From DASVAL01 sp035649575 (GTDB taxonomy: Bacteria; Planctomycetota; UBA1135; UBA2386), in the NCBI GenBank assembly GCA_035649575.1, contig DASRJH010000094.1, positions 1 to 22,172 on the forward strand: a DNA stretch of 22,172 nt, read 5' to 3'. The notes beneath the pieces were generated by a model, which was given only the letters and a program-made list of their open reading frames with translations, searched no databases and was not told the origin of the DNA. The stretch's first letter is position 1, and every line of letters begins with the position of its first letter. Shown in pieces: positions 8,801-15,108 of the stretch. The position numbers were made by a program, and so were the translations under genes.

Positions 8801-8926
8801 CGGTTGCTGTTCGTCGCGCTGTCCGACGTGGGCAACGTCGACATCTTCGAGCTGCAGACCGCCACGCGAGTCGCAACGGTCGACGCGCCGGGCGTGCGCG
8901 TGGTGTCGAGCTACTGGCGCCAGTAG
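5837..8926 (+). CDS. Large lipoprotein with Ig-like and beta-propeller-like regions
   Basis: The 1029-residue product starts with a basic n-region, a hydrophobic stretch LALAVVAIIAIG and a lipobox ending at C33 followed by SGGSPGD, so it should be lipid-anchored outside the cytoplasm. Residues about 298-425 look like a bacterial Ig-like (Big_5) domain: DPTGSILIRFNKPVQPG through TTRFTTGTGPG. A Pro-rich linker sits near 650-665 (PQPPPGSPPPPMPF). Residues about 670-1029 contain repeated YVTN/NHL-style propeller blades (HFLYVLDRDNRQVLVVNS, MSPNMTRLAVTNFASASVSFIDI, GIAWQPDGEDILVVSTES). An earlier isolated blade (VYIGLGGSQPGVSVIDL) lies near 441. Such proteins are common in planctomycetes; their ligand and role are unknown. 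The ATG at 5837 is chosen because it directly precedes the signal peptide; upstream sequence in this frame has no protein-like character. No Shine-Dalgarno is seen. Confidence 0.88.
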   Translation: MKVNSLLRSNCSLLGSARSALALAVVAIIAIGCSGGSPGDPDNRGAFKVVTISTGSGTVYPYRIRTTDQFGNPTTTVVNIESEETLKAHVNANNGVLPVSTFPTDAVLPDGNPGNHFLHFAFKHKLDPKSIISDLLADQSQSGLTGALNILAYDPSTETAATVKGRGFVNGITYYNVNGELLPVRAVIKDEPPLDPVIVNGVDIVDEILDKETLQPLNPPQFLTGRTAGFPNFAGAADLVTTKSFTFVADTNGLLTAPFEKFPDDRLLRIIVTNAVRDSENDILEQEIGVATTVGADPNPPQVLGYLNLPQILPGNNQVGIDPTGSILIRFNKPVQPGEVGSFFDPQQFVPPSGGVSITVTAAAVTFPVIYHADPVSYGDLMNYIVKPAYNLPGDSPVDVTVQNTTINSLTGQTIGVPVTTRFTTGTGPGIVNAPVAPEAVYIGLGGSQPGVSVIDLNGFGQGTGDIHNTRWPLNPNIGEPDVVPSEAPGTSNLDAGSGGALTLVKDTNLNTRLLRDPIVSDVTDIHVGAPLDLIFNNENINRNAGRSNQINQLLIGQQMSGNTITQPPVPNPPRLVFPPPNPDRAIFGEEPATKSSVGPPGALITGGPPVNCRSVGLNKLVQGNPFSTVQNELGLYGTTFMGVFVGPQPPPGSPPPPMPFCPFTSRQQIGHFLYVLDRDNRQVLVVNSNRFTVLDSIQMSDPVSMAMSPNMTRLAVTNFASASVSFIDIDPTSSRFHQIVAETRVEQGPTGIAWQPDGEDILVVSTESNFLTIISALDFTVRRSLGGFLNGPIDIIATERYFTTGNFSAVWYAYILNSNGTVAIYESGPDGVNGWGFNDIIGSVTNVAFPRAKAMTYDHSGGFGGVYIGHTDDSGLGMVSRLSLTSTPLNVLPLNPVSGGFILPPTYRQKEWTVTQRFGGITPGTPLRDLMTGNSVIDVCTDELTNVGGLLGQNNLLAPGYTSTPYTHSGKHVIKAVPGGLVRAVTPRLLFVALSDVGNVDIFELQTATRVATVDAPGVRVVSSYWRQ
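8911..8926 (+). repeat. Perfect 16-nt palindrome containing the lipoprotein stop codon
   Basis: CTACTGGCGCCAGTAG is its own reverse complement and its last three bases are the TAG stop. A near copy of its second half (CTGCTGGCGCTAGT) follows at once. Possible transcript 3'-end protection or a protein-binding site; no function is shown. Confidence 0.5.
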
Positions 8927-8948
8927 CTGCTGGCGCTAGTGGAGCCTG

Positions 8949-8999
8949 GTCGCCTCTGCGAGGCGACTCACGTCATGCCCCCCGCGCCGCAACGCGGGG
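8949..8999 (+). terminator. Tandem stem-loops downstream of the lipoprotein gene
   Basis: Two hairpins follow the stop codon. The first, 8949-8967, has a perfect 8-bp stem GTCGCCTC/GAGGCGAC with a TGC loop. The second, 8980-8999, has stem CCCCGCG/CGCGGGG with a 6-nt loop. Neither is followed by a T-run, so this is not a textbook intrinsic terminator. Tandem GC hairpins between two transcription units still make a terminator or mRNA-stabilising role plausible. The same 8-bp arm sequence recurs, reversed, at 21092-21108. Confidence 0.4.
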
Positions 9000-9099
9000 A
9001 TGCGACAACGGCGAAAGACCCAGCCAGCCCCGCGGCGGCGCGTGCAAGCTTGCGTGGCGCCGCGAACTGAGCCCTGGCTCGGGCTTCCCGGCTATGCGG

Positions 9100-9128
9100 T
9101 TGTGGTTGTGACCGCAGGCGCACAGAAT
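9100..9128 (+). promoter_or_regulatory. Weak candidate promoter for the ubiE-mutL operon
   Basis: TTGTGG (9100-9105) and CAGAAT (9123-9128) are separated by 17 nt, loosely fitting a sigma-70-type promoter (3/6 and 4/6 matches). Transcription would begin around 9135-9136, at the ubiE ATG, giving a leaderless mRNA. That agrees with the lack of a Shine-Dalgarno before ubiE, but the match is poor and could be chance. Confidence 0.22.
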
Positions 9129-9135
9129 CGTCGCC

Positions 9136-9828
9136 ATGCCGGATGGAGCGACGATCCAACGCATGTTCGCGGAAGTGGCGCCGGGTTACGACCGGGCCAA
9201 CCACGCGCTGTCGTTGGGCGTCGACCTGTGGTGGCGGCACCAGGCCGTTGCGATGACCGGCGTCGTCCGCGGCGAACGCGGACTCGACGTGTGCGCCGGG
9301 ACCGGTGATCTGTCCCTGGCCTTGCAGCGCTGCGGCGCCGAGGTCGTCGGCGCCGACTTCTGTGCCCCGATGTTGGTCCGCGCCGCCGCGAAAGTCGAGC
9401 AGCGGTCGGCAAGGCCGCGCTTTCTGGCCGCGGACGCGCTGGCCCTGCCGTTCGGCGATGCCGGGTTCGACTTCGCGACGGTTGCCTTTGGCATACGCAA
9501 CGTGAGCGATCCGCGGGCGGCGTTGCGCGAGATGGTGCGTGTCGTGCGGCCCGGCGGGCGCGTTGTCGTGTTGGAATTCTGCAAGCCGAGGTTCCCGCTG
9601 CTGGCATCCGCCTATCGCTTCTACTTCCGTTTCGTGCTGCCCGCGCTGGGCAGTTGGATCTGCGGCACCAAGAACGGCGCCTATCGATACCTGCACGACT
9701 CCGTGATGGGCTTCCCGGAGCGCGACGACTTCCTGCTGCTGATGCGCGAAGCCGGCCTGCAATCGCCGAGAATGCGCCTACTCACCGGCGGCATCGCCGC
9801 ACTCTACCGTGGCGAAGTCTCCCGCTGA
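9136..9828 (+). CDS. ubiE: Demethylmenaquinone/ubiquinone C-methyltransferase (UbiE/MenG)
   Basis: This 230-residue SAM-dependent enzyme methylates the quinone ring at the last step of menaquinone synthesis (and a middle step of ubiquinone synthesis). The diagnostic N-terminal signature MFAEVAPGYDRANHALSLG is present. It is followed by SAM motif I LDVCAGTGD (about 50-58), VAFGIRNVSDP, VVVLEFCKP and the family-specific YRYLHDSVMGFP near the C-terminus. Length and motif spacing are normal. It opens a run of six overlapping genes and overlaps the next by 20 nt. Neighbouring ubiX and UbiA-type genes make a menaquinone route (possibly the futalosine pathway) the likely context, so menG may be the better name. 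No Shine-Dalgarno is visible at the ATG. Confidence 0.93.
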   Translation: MPDGATIQRMFAEVAPGYDRANHALSLGVDLWWRHQAVAMTGVVRGERGLDVCAGTGDLSLALQRCGAEVVGADFCAPMLVRAAAKVEQRSARPRFLAADALALPFGDAGFDFATVAFGIRNVSDPRAALREMVRVVRPGGRVVVLEFCKPRFPLLASAYRFYFRFVLPALGSWICGTKNGAYRYLHDSVMGFPERDDFLLLMREAGLQSPRMRLLTGGIAALYRGEVSR

Positions 9829-10555
9829 CAGCAAGCAGTCCTCCCGGCCCGGGGGCTACCTGTACTGGTCGCGCGATCCGGCCGTGGGTCTCTTCGCCGT
9901 GCTGCCCCTGTGGCTGGTCTACGAGGGGCTGCGCCTCTTGCTCACACCGGCCGATCGCAACGGGGCGGAGCTGCTGCTGCTGCGCGAAGTGGACCGACTC
10001 GGTGGCTACGGCCACCTCGCGTTGCGCGTCGGTTTCGTCGTGCTGCTCGTGTTCGCCGCGCGTTCGCTGGTGAACCGGCAGATTCCTTGGCTGCGTGTTG
10101 CGGCCGTTCTGGCGCTCGAGGGAACGGTCTACGCGCTGATGCTGGGTCCGGTCGCGTCCGCCTTGACGTCCTCGGCCGGACGCCTGCTCGAGATCGGCGC
10201 GACCACGACGACGCTGGACGCGAACCTCGTCGGCTCGCTCGGTGCCGGGATCTTCGAGGAACTGGTCTTCCGCCTCGGTCTGATGTCGGCGCTCGTGTGG
10301 GTCGGCGTGCGCGCCACGCGCGACACTGCTTTTCCGCGCTGGATCGTCGGAGCATTCGCGGTGATCACGAGTGCTTTGGCCTTCTCGTGGTTCCATCACC
10401 TCTGCGGCGAGCCCTACGAGCGGAACCGGTTCGTGTTTCGCACGATGGCCGGCGTCCTGCTCGGACTGCTGATGTGGGCGAGGGGCTACGGCGTGTGCGT
10501 CTACACGCACTCGGTCTACAACGTCTACTTCTACCTGCTACCTGGCGGCCGATGA
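9809..10555 (+). CDS. CPBP-family intramembrane glutamic protease
   Basis: A 248-residue integral membrane protein with several hydrophobic segments (about 24-46, 68-86, 94-116, 143-168, 178-198, 212-240). It carries the CPBP/Rce1/Abi motifs: FEELVFR (E150, E151, R155), FxxxH as FSWFH (F192, H196) and a C-terminal THSVYN (H234, N238). In Rce1 these residues form the catalytic site that cleaves prenylated proteins; bacterial members serve varied or unknown roles, some in bacteriocin immunity. The GTG start at 9809 lies inside ubiE, overlapping it by 20 nt, and the stop overlaps the ubiX ATG by 4 nt. Placement between quinone genes is noteworthy given the prenyl link of the eukaryotic relative, but a functional link is only a guess. 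Confidence 0.88.
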   Translation: MAKSPADSKQSSRPGGYLYWSRDPAVGLFAVLPLWLVYEGLRLLLTPADRNGAELLLLREVDRLGGYGHLALRVGFVVLLVFAARSLVNRQIPWLRVAAVLALEGTVYALMLGPVASALTSSAGRLLEIGATTTTLDANLVGSLGAGIFEELVFRLGLMSALVWVGVRATRDTAFPRWIVGAFAVITSALAFSWFHHLCGEPYERNRFVFRTMAGVLLGLLMWARGYGVCVYTHSVYNVYFYLLPGGR

Positions 10556-11223
10556 ACGCTGACCCTCGAGCTGCTGGGTCGAGAGCCGCCGCGCCGGAGG
10601 CCTTCGCCGTCTGCTTCTCGGGTGGCAGCGGCGTCGCCTACGGGCTGCGGCTCGTCGAGGTGTTGCTGCAAGGCGGTCATCAGGTCCACCTCTGCGCGAC
10701 TCCTGCAGCGCTGCGCGTGCTGGTACACGAAGCGGGCCTGCCTGTGGACCTGCAGCAACCGGATCTCGCAGCGCTGTTCGCGCCCGCGTTGCGCCGTCAT
10801 CTGTCCGTGCATGCGGTCGATGCCGTCGAGTCGGCCCCTGCGTCGGGCAGTGCCGGCATCAAGGCCACGGTCGTCGTGCCGTGCAGCATGGGGACCCTTG
10901 CGCGCATCGCGCACGGCTTCTCGAGCAACCTCGTCGAACGGGCTGCGGACGTCGCGCTCAAGGAAGGCCGTCCGCTGGTCGTCGTGCCACGCGAGACTCC
11001 GCTCTCGATCGTGCACCTGCAGAACATGCTCGAACTCGCGCGTCTTGGCGCGATCGTGTTGCCGGCGATGCCGGGCTTCTATCATCGACCGGACAGCGTG
11101 CAGGACCTCGTGGACTTCGTCGTGAGCAAGATCCTCGACCGCCTGCGCGTCGACCACGACCTCGTGCGCCGTTGGCGCACGCCACCCCCGGCCGGTTCGA
11201 TGTGGGAGGAGGGCGAAGCATGA
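10552..11223 (+). CDS. ubiX: UbiX-type flavin prenyltransferase
   Basis: UbiX attaches a dimethylallyl group to FMN, producing the prenyl-FMN cofactor needed by UbiD-type decarboxylases in quinone synthesis. The 223-residue protein has an N-terminal Rossmann-like start CFSGGSGVAYGLRLVEVLL, where most relatives have GASG. It then shows the strongly conserved block VVVPCSMGTLARIAHGFSSNLVERAADVALKEGRPLVVVPRETPLSIVHLQNM and the tail ILPAMPGFYHRP-like VLPAMPGFYHRP. The first ~15 residues (MNADPRAAGSRAAAP) look like an unstructured extension. Start and stop both overlap neighbours by 4 nt, giving tight coupling with the CPBP and UbiA-type genes. No UbiD-type partner is encoded within this window. 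Confidence 0.94.
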   Translation: MNADPRAAGSRAAAPEAFAVCFSGGSGVAYGLRLVEVLLQGGHQVHLCATPAALRVLVHEAGLPVDLQQPDLAALFAPALRRHLSVHAVDAVESAPASGSAGIKATVVVPCSMGTLARIAHGFSSNLVERAADVALKEGRPLVVVPRETPLSIVHLQNMLELARLGAIVLPAMPGFYHRPDSVQDLVDFVVSKILDRLRVDHDLVRRWRTPPPAGSMWEEGEA

Positions 11224-12113
11224 CCACGCCGGCAGCCATCGTCGGACGCGCGCGCAACTTCGCGTCTCTGGTCAAGCTCTCGCACTCGGTGTTTGCGCTG
11301 CCGTTCGCGTTGTTGTCGCTGCTCGCGGCGACGGCGGGCCGCCCCTCGCCGTCGGTGCTGTTGCTCGTGGTCGCCGCCGTCGTCTCGGCGCGCACTGCGG
11401 CGATGGCCTACAACCGGTATGCCGACCGCGACATCGACCGCAGCAACCCGCGCACGGCGGGGCGCGAGATCCCGCGCGGCGCGGTGTCGCCGCGTGCAGC
11501 ACTCGCGCTCACCGCGGCGTCGGGTCTCGTGTTCGTCGGCGTCTGCTGGCTCCTGTCGCCGCTCTGCTTGTTGCTCTCCGTGCCGACGCTCGCCTGGTTG
11601 CTCGCCTACAGCCACATGAAGCGGTTCTCGGCTCTCTGCCACGTCTGGCTCGGCATCGCTCTCGGCTTGTCGCCGCTTGCGGCGTGGCTCGCGGCGGATG
11701 GCGCGTTCGGCCCGCGCCTTTGCGCTCCGCTCGTGCTCGGTGTCGGAGTCGCGCTGTGGGTGGCGGGCTTCGACGTGCTCTACGCGTGCCAGGACGAGGC
11801 GTTCGACCGCGCGCACGGGCTGCATTCGATCCCGGCCCGGTTCGGTGTGCGGCGCGCGATGTGGTGCAGTCGTGCGTTGCACGGCGGCGCCGTGGTCGGG
11901 TTCGCGTCGTTCGGCCTGTTGGTCCCGCTCGGGATCGTCTACCAGGCCGGCGTGGGCCTCGCGGTCCTGCTGCTGGTCTGGGAACATCGCCTGCTGCGGC
12001 CAGACCATCTGGCGCGCATCCAAGCGGCCTTCTTCACGGCCAACGGCGCGATCGCGATCGCGATGTTCACGGCCGGTTGCATCGACATCTACCTGCTGCC
12101 CGGTTCGAGCTGA
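11220..12113 (+). CDS. ubiA: UbiA-family polyprenyltransferase (4-hydroxybenzoate or MqnP-like)
   Basis: A 297-residue multi-spanning membrane enzyme that transfers a polyprenyl chain onto an aromatic quinone precursor. The first Asp-rich motif is NRYADRDIDRSNPRTAGREIPRG and the second is DVLYACQDEAFDRAHGLHSIPARFG. Both are close to the UbiA-like subgroup found in bacteria that make menaquinone by the futalosine route (MqnP), but ubiquinone-type UbiA cannot be excluded from sequence alone. Eight or so hydrophobic segments alternate with short loops, as expected. The ATG overlaps the ubiX stop by 4 nt and the stop shares one base with the holA ATG (TGATG). Together with ubiE and ubiX it accounts for prenylation, cofactor supply and ring methylation in one operon. 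Confidence 0.93.
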   Translation: MTTPAAIVGRARNFASLVKLSHSVFALPFALLSLLAATAGRPSPSVLLLVVAAVVSARTAAMAYNRYADRDIDRSNPRTAGREIPRGAVSPRAALALTAASGLVFVGVCWLLSPLCLLLSVPTLAWLLAYSHMKRFSALCHVWLGIALGLSPLAAWLAADGAFGPRLCAPLVLGVGVALWVAGFDVLYACQDEAFDRAHGLHSIPARFGVRRAMWCSRALHGGAVVGFASFGLLVPLGIVYQAGVGLAVLLLVWEHRLLRPDHLARIQAAFFTANGAIAIAMFTAGCIDIYLLPGSS

Positions 12114-13312
12114 TGGCTTTGCCCCACCCCGAAGACGAATTGACGAGGCTCGGCAAGCTGCTGCAGCGCGGGCTGCCGCCGATCGTGATCGTCACAGGCG
12201 CCAGCGACTGGTTTCGCACCGAGGCGATGGAGCAGCTGCTGGCCGCGGTGCCGAAGGCAGCGGAGCTCCGGCTGCTCGACGCAGTCGACGTGCGCGCTGC
12301 AGGTGGCGGAAGCGACGAGGACGAGGACGCGGGTGACGAAGCCGCCGGCGAGCCGGATGGGGCAGAGGGTCTTGCCGCGTGCCCGGAACTGCTCGACCTG
12401 TGCTCTGGCGGTCTCTTCACGAAGACCGCTTTCCTGGTCGTCCGGCGCGGCTCCAACTGGTGGGCGCGTCATGCGGCGACGCTTGCAGCACAGCTGGCGC
12501 ACTTCGCAAAGGGCTCTGGTCTCGTGCTCGAAGCCAAGAAGCTCGACAAGCGAAGGAAGGCAGCCGCTGCGCTCGCGAAGGGCCTGGCCGACAAGGGCGG
12601 CCTGTTCGAGTTCCGCGATCTCTTCGATACACCCTACGACCGGACGCGCAGTCCGCTCGAGGGCGAGCTCGCGCGGTGGGTCGTGGCCCGTGCTTTGCGG
12701 CTGGGGGTTCCGCTGACGCCCGCAGCTGCCTGGCTGCTCGTGGCCCAGGTCGGCAAGGTGCTGCCCGAGCTCGTGGCCGAGCTCGAGCGGTTGCGCGACC
12801 AGTTCCCGGCCGACGGCAAGCGCGCGCCGCTCGAGCCCTCGGACCTGCGCGGCAAGATCACCTGCAGCTTCGAGTCGACACCGTTCGAGCTCGCGGAGGC
12901 AGTATTGGCCCAGGACAAGCGGCGTGCGCTGCGATCGGTTCGCGCGATGTTCGATCACGGCGTGCGCAAGAAAGACGGTGGGTCCATGGACCCCGGTGGG
13001 CGCTTGCCCTTCACCACGAGCTGGCTCTACCAGTCGCTCGCGACGGTCTACGAGGCGCGCCTGTTGCACGACTCCGGCGTGTCGCTGCGCGACGTGCCGG
13101 GCCGCGTCGGTGTGCGGCAGTTCGTCGAACGCTTCGTCGAGCAGGTGCAACGCAACGACGTGAAGCGACTGCAGCGAGGGCTTCTCGCCGTGCACCACTG
13201 CCAGCGCATGAGTCGACTCACTGCCGAAGAGCCCGAAGTGCTGCTCGAACGCTTCCTCGCGCAGTGGTTCGATGGCGTGCCGATTCCCACGGCCGCGGAC
13301 CTGGACCTGTGA
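12113..13312 (+). CDS. holA: DNA polymerase III delta subunit (HolA), clamp loader
   Basis: The delta subunit opens the sliding clamp during loading. The 399-residue length is slightly long for the family (about 330-360). The N-terminal VIVTGASDWFRTEAMEQLL matches the usual start of HolA domain I, KGSGLVLEAKKLDKRRK matches the central segment of domain I, and the helical C-terminus (FELAEAVLAQDKRRALRSVRAMFDHG through SWLYQSLATVYEARLL) matches domain III. Overall similarity is modest, so this rests on pattern and on its place next to mutL. Residues 64-86 are an acidic low-complexity insert (GGGSDEDEDAGDEAAGEPDG) that most homologues lack. It probably accounts for part of the extra length. The stop overlaps the mutL GTG start by 4 nt. 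Confidence 0.82.
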   Translation: MALPHPEDELTRLGKLLQRGLPPIVIVTGASDWFRTEAMEQLLAAVPKAAELRLLDAVDVRAAGGGSDEDEDAGDEAAGEPDGAEGLAACPELLDLCSGGLFTKTAFLVVRRGSNWWARHAATLAAQLAHFAKGSGLVLEAKKLDKRRKAAAALAKGLADKGGLFEFRDLFDTPYDRTRSPLEGELARWVVARALRLGVPLTPAAAWLLVAQVGKVLPELVAELERLRDQFPADGKRAPLEPSDLRGKITCSFESTPFELAEAVLAQDKRRALRSVRAMFDHGVRKKDGGSMDPGGRLPFTTSWLYQSLATVYEARLLHDSGVSLRDVPGRVGVRQFVERFVEQVQRNDVKRLQRGLLAVHHCQRMSRLTAEEPEVLLERFLAQWFDGVPIPTAADLDL

Positions 13313-15096
13313 TCAAGAAGCTGCCACCAGCCGTCGTCAACCAGATCGCCGCTGGCGAGGTCGTGGAGCGGCCTGGTTCGGTCGTGAAGGAGCTCGTCGA
13401 GAACTCGCTCGACGCGGGTGCACAACGCATCCGGATCGAGATCCGCGGTGGCGGTGCCGAACAGATCCTGATCGTCGACGACGGCGAAGGGTTTGCGAAA
13501 GAAGACCTGCCGCTCGCGTTCGCGAGCCACGCGACCAGCAAGTTGTCCGCCGTCGAGGACCTCGACCACATCGGCAGTCTCGGGTTCCGCGGCGAGGCGC
13601 TCGCTTCGATCGGCGCCGTGTCCCGCGCGAGCATCCAGAGCCGGCGCGCCGGCGCCGGCGAGGGATGGGAGGTGCGCTGCGACGGCGGCGTGGAGACACC
13701 GCCCGCGCCGTGTGGCTGCCCGCAGGGAACGCGCGTCGAAGTGCGCGACCTGTTCTTCAACCTGCCGGCGCGCCGCCGGTTCTTGAAGTCGGCCCACGCC
13801 GAACGCGCGCGTATCCAGGAGCTCGTAGCAGAGCTCGCGCTCGCGCGGCTCGACGTCGACTTCACGCTCGTCGCCGACGGTCGCGAGCTGCTGCGGCTGC
13901 CGACCGGTCAATCGCTCGCGATGCGCTTCCAGCGGTGCTTCGGCGAAGAGCTCGGTCGTGGGCTCTTGCCCGTCTCGCGCACGTTCGGCGGCGTGTCGGT
14001 CGAGGGCCTCGTTGGTGAACCCGATCTGGCGCGACGCGACAGCAGGCTCGAGCTCACCTACGTGAATGGACGGCTCGCGCGCGAAACGAGTGCTCTGCAC
14101 GCCGTGCGTCAGGCCTTCCGCGACTATCTGATGGGTGGGCGCTTCCCGGTCTACGTGCTGCAGGTGACGTTGCCGGCTGCAGGGGTCGACGTGAACGTGC
14201 ATCCACGCAAGGCCGAAGTGAAGTTCGTCGAAGCACGCAAGGTCGCGGGCTGCCTGCACGAGGCTGTGCGTTCCGCGCTGCAGGGGCGCGGCCTGCTGGG
14301 TGCGAGCAGCGGCGGCGTCGTCATCGACGCGGGCCTGCCGCGGGCACGCTCGGGCTTCCCGGACCTGCCGCCGAACCTGTTCGGCGGCGCCGATGCCGCG
14401 CCGGAATTCGCGTCGCCTCCGTGCGCCATGCCCGAGGTGCGCGAGCCCTCGCCGCCGGGCCGCGCTTTCGCGCCCGCCACTGCACGCGCTGTTTCGCCCG
14501 CACGGCCGAATCCGTTCCAACGCGTGTCGGGCCGGTTCCTGCAGGTGCTCGATCTCTACCTGCTGCTCGAAGGGCCCGACGGCCTGCTCGTGGTCGACCA
14601 GCACGCCCTGCACGAGCGCGTGGTCTACGAACGCCTGCGGGCACAGCACGAGGCGCGCGCCGTGAAAGTGCAGCGATTGCTCGTTCCGGCGGTCGTCGAC
14701 GTGTCGCCGACCGAGCAGGCCTGGCTGCAATCGGCGCGCGAAGAGCTCGCTGCCGAGGGCCTGCTCGTCGATGTGTTTGGTCCCTCCTCGGTGGCAGTGC
14801 AGGGTCTGCCTACCGTTCTCGGCAAGGTCGACCCCGCAAAGCTGCTGCGCGCCGTTCTGGCGGGTGAGTCGGAGGACGGGCGCGCCGCGGTGCGCGGGCA
14901 GATCGCGGAGCGCTTCCACTCGATGGCGTGCCGCGCCGCCGTGATGAGCGGCGATCGCCTCACCGACGTCGAGATCCGGGCGATGCTGCAGGAGGCCAGC
15001 ACGCTCGAGCATCCGCACAACTGTCCGCATGGCCGTCCGACGGTCTTGACCTTCGGCACCGCGGAACTCGAACGCTACTTCCGTCGCCGCTGTTGA
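13309..15096 (+). CDS. mutL: DNA mismatch repair protein MutL (endonuclease type)
   Basis: MutL couples mismatch recognition by MutS to strand incision. The 595-residue protein opens with the GHKL ATPase: NQIAAGEVVERPGSVVKELVENSLDAGA (E31, N32), VDDGEGF (57-62), ATSK and GFRGEAL (92-98). A Pro/Ala-rich linker (about 345-405) leads to the dimerisation domain. This contains the metal-binding endonuclease motif DQHALHERVVYE (430-441), plus ACR (540-542), CPHGRPT (572-578) and a terminal F-R motif (YFRRRC). Nicking MutL of this kind is found in bacteria lacking MutH, so the organism probably uses MutH-independent repair. The GTG start overlaps holA by 4 nt and homology begins right there (VIKKLPPAVVNQIAAGEVV). 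It is the last gene of the operon, 12 nt from a converging gene. Confidence 0.96.
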   Translation: MIKKLPPAVVNQIAAGEVVERPGSVVKELVENSLDAGAQRIRIEIRGGGAEQILIVDDGEGFAKEDLPLAFASHATSKLSAVEDLDHIGSLGFRGEALASIGAVSRASIQSRRAGAGEGWEVRCDGGVETPPAPCGCPQGTRVEVRDLFFNLPARRRFLKSAHAERARIQELVAELALARLDVDFTLVADGRELLRLPTGQSLAMRFQRCFGEELGRGLLPVSRTFGGVSVEGLVGEPDLARRDSRLELTYVNGRLARETSALHAVRQAFRDYLMGGRFPVYVLQVTLPAAGVDVNVHPRKAEVKFVEARKVAGCLHEAVRSALQGRGLLGASSGGVVIDAGLPRARSGFPDLPPNLFGGADAAPEFASPPCAMPEVREPSPPGRAFAPATARAVSPARPNPFQRVSGRFLQVLDLYLLLEGPDGLLVVDQHALHERVVYERLRAQHEARAVKVQRLLVPAVVDVSPTEQAWLQSAREELAAEGLLVDVFGPSSVAVQGLPTVLGKVDPAKLLRAVLAGESEDGRAAVRGQIAERFHSMACRAAVMSGDRLTDVEIRAMLQEASTLEHPHNCPHGRPTVLTFGTAELERYFRRRC

Positions 15097-15108
15097 GCGG
15101 CAGCGGGT

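Noticed and set aside
13048..15030. 660-codon open frame antisense to mutL
   Set aside because: mutL on the plus strand has every expected motif; the antisense frame has none and is His/Arg/Gln-rich in the way GC shadows are.
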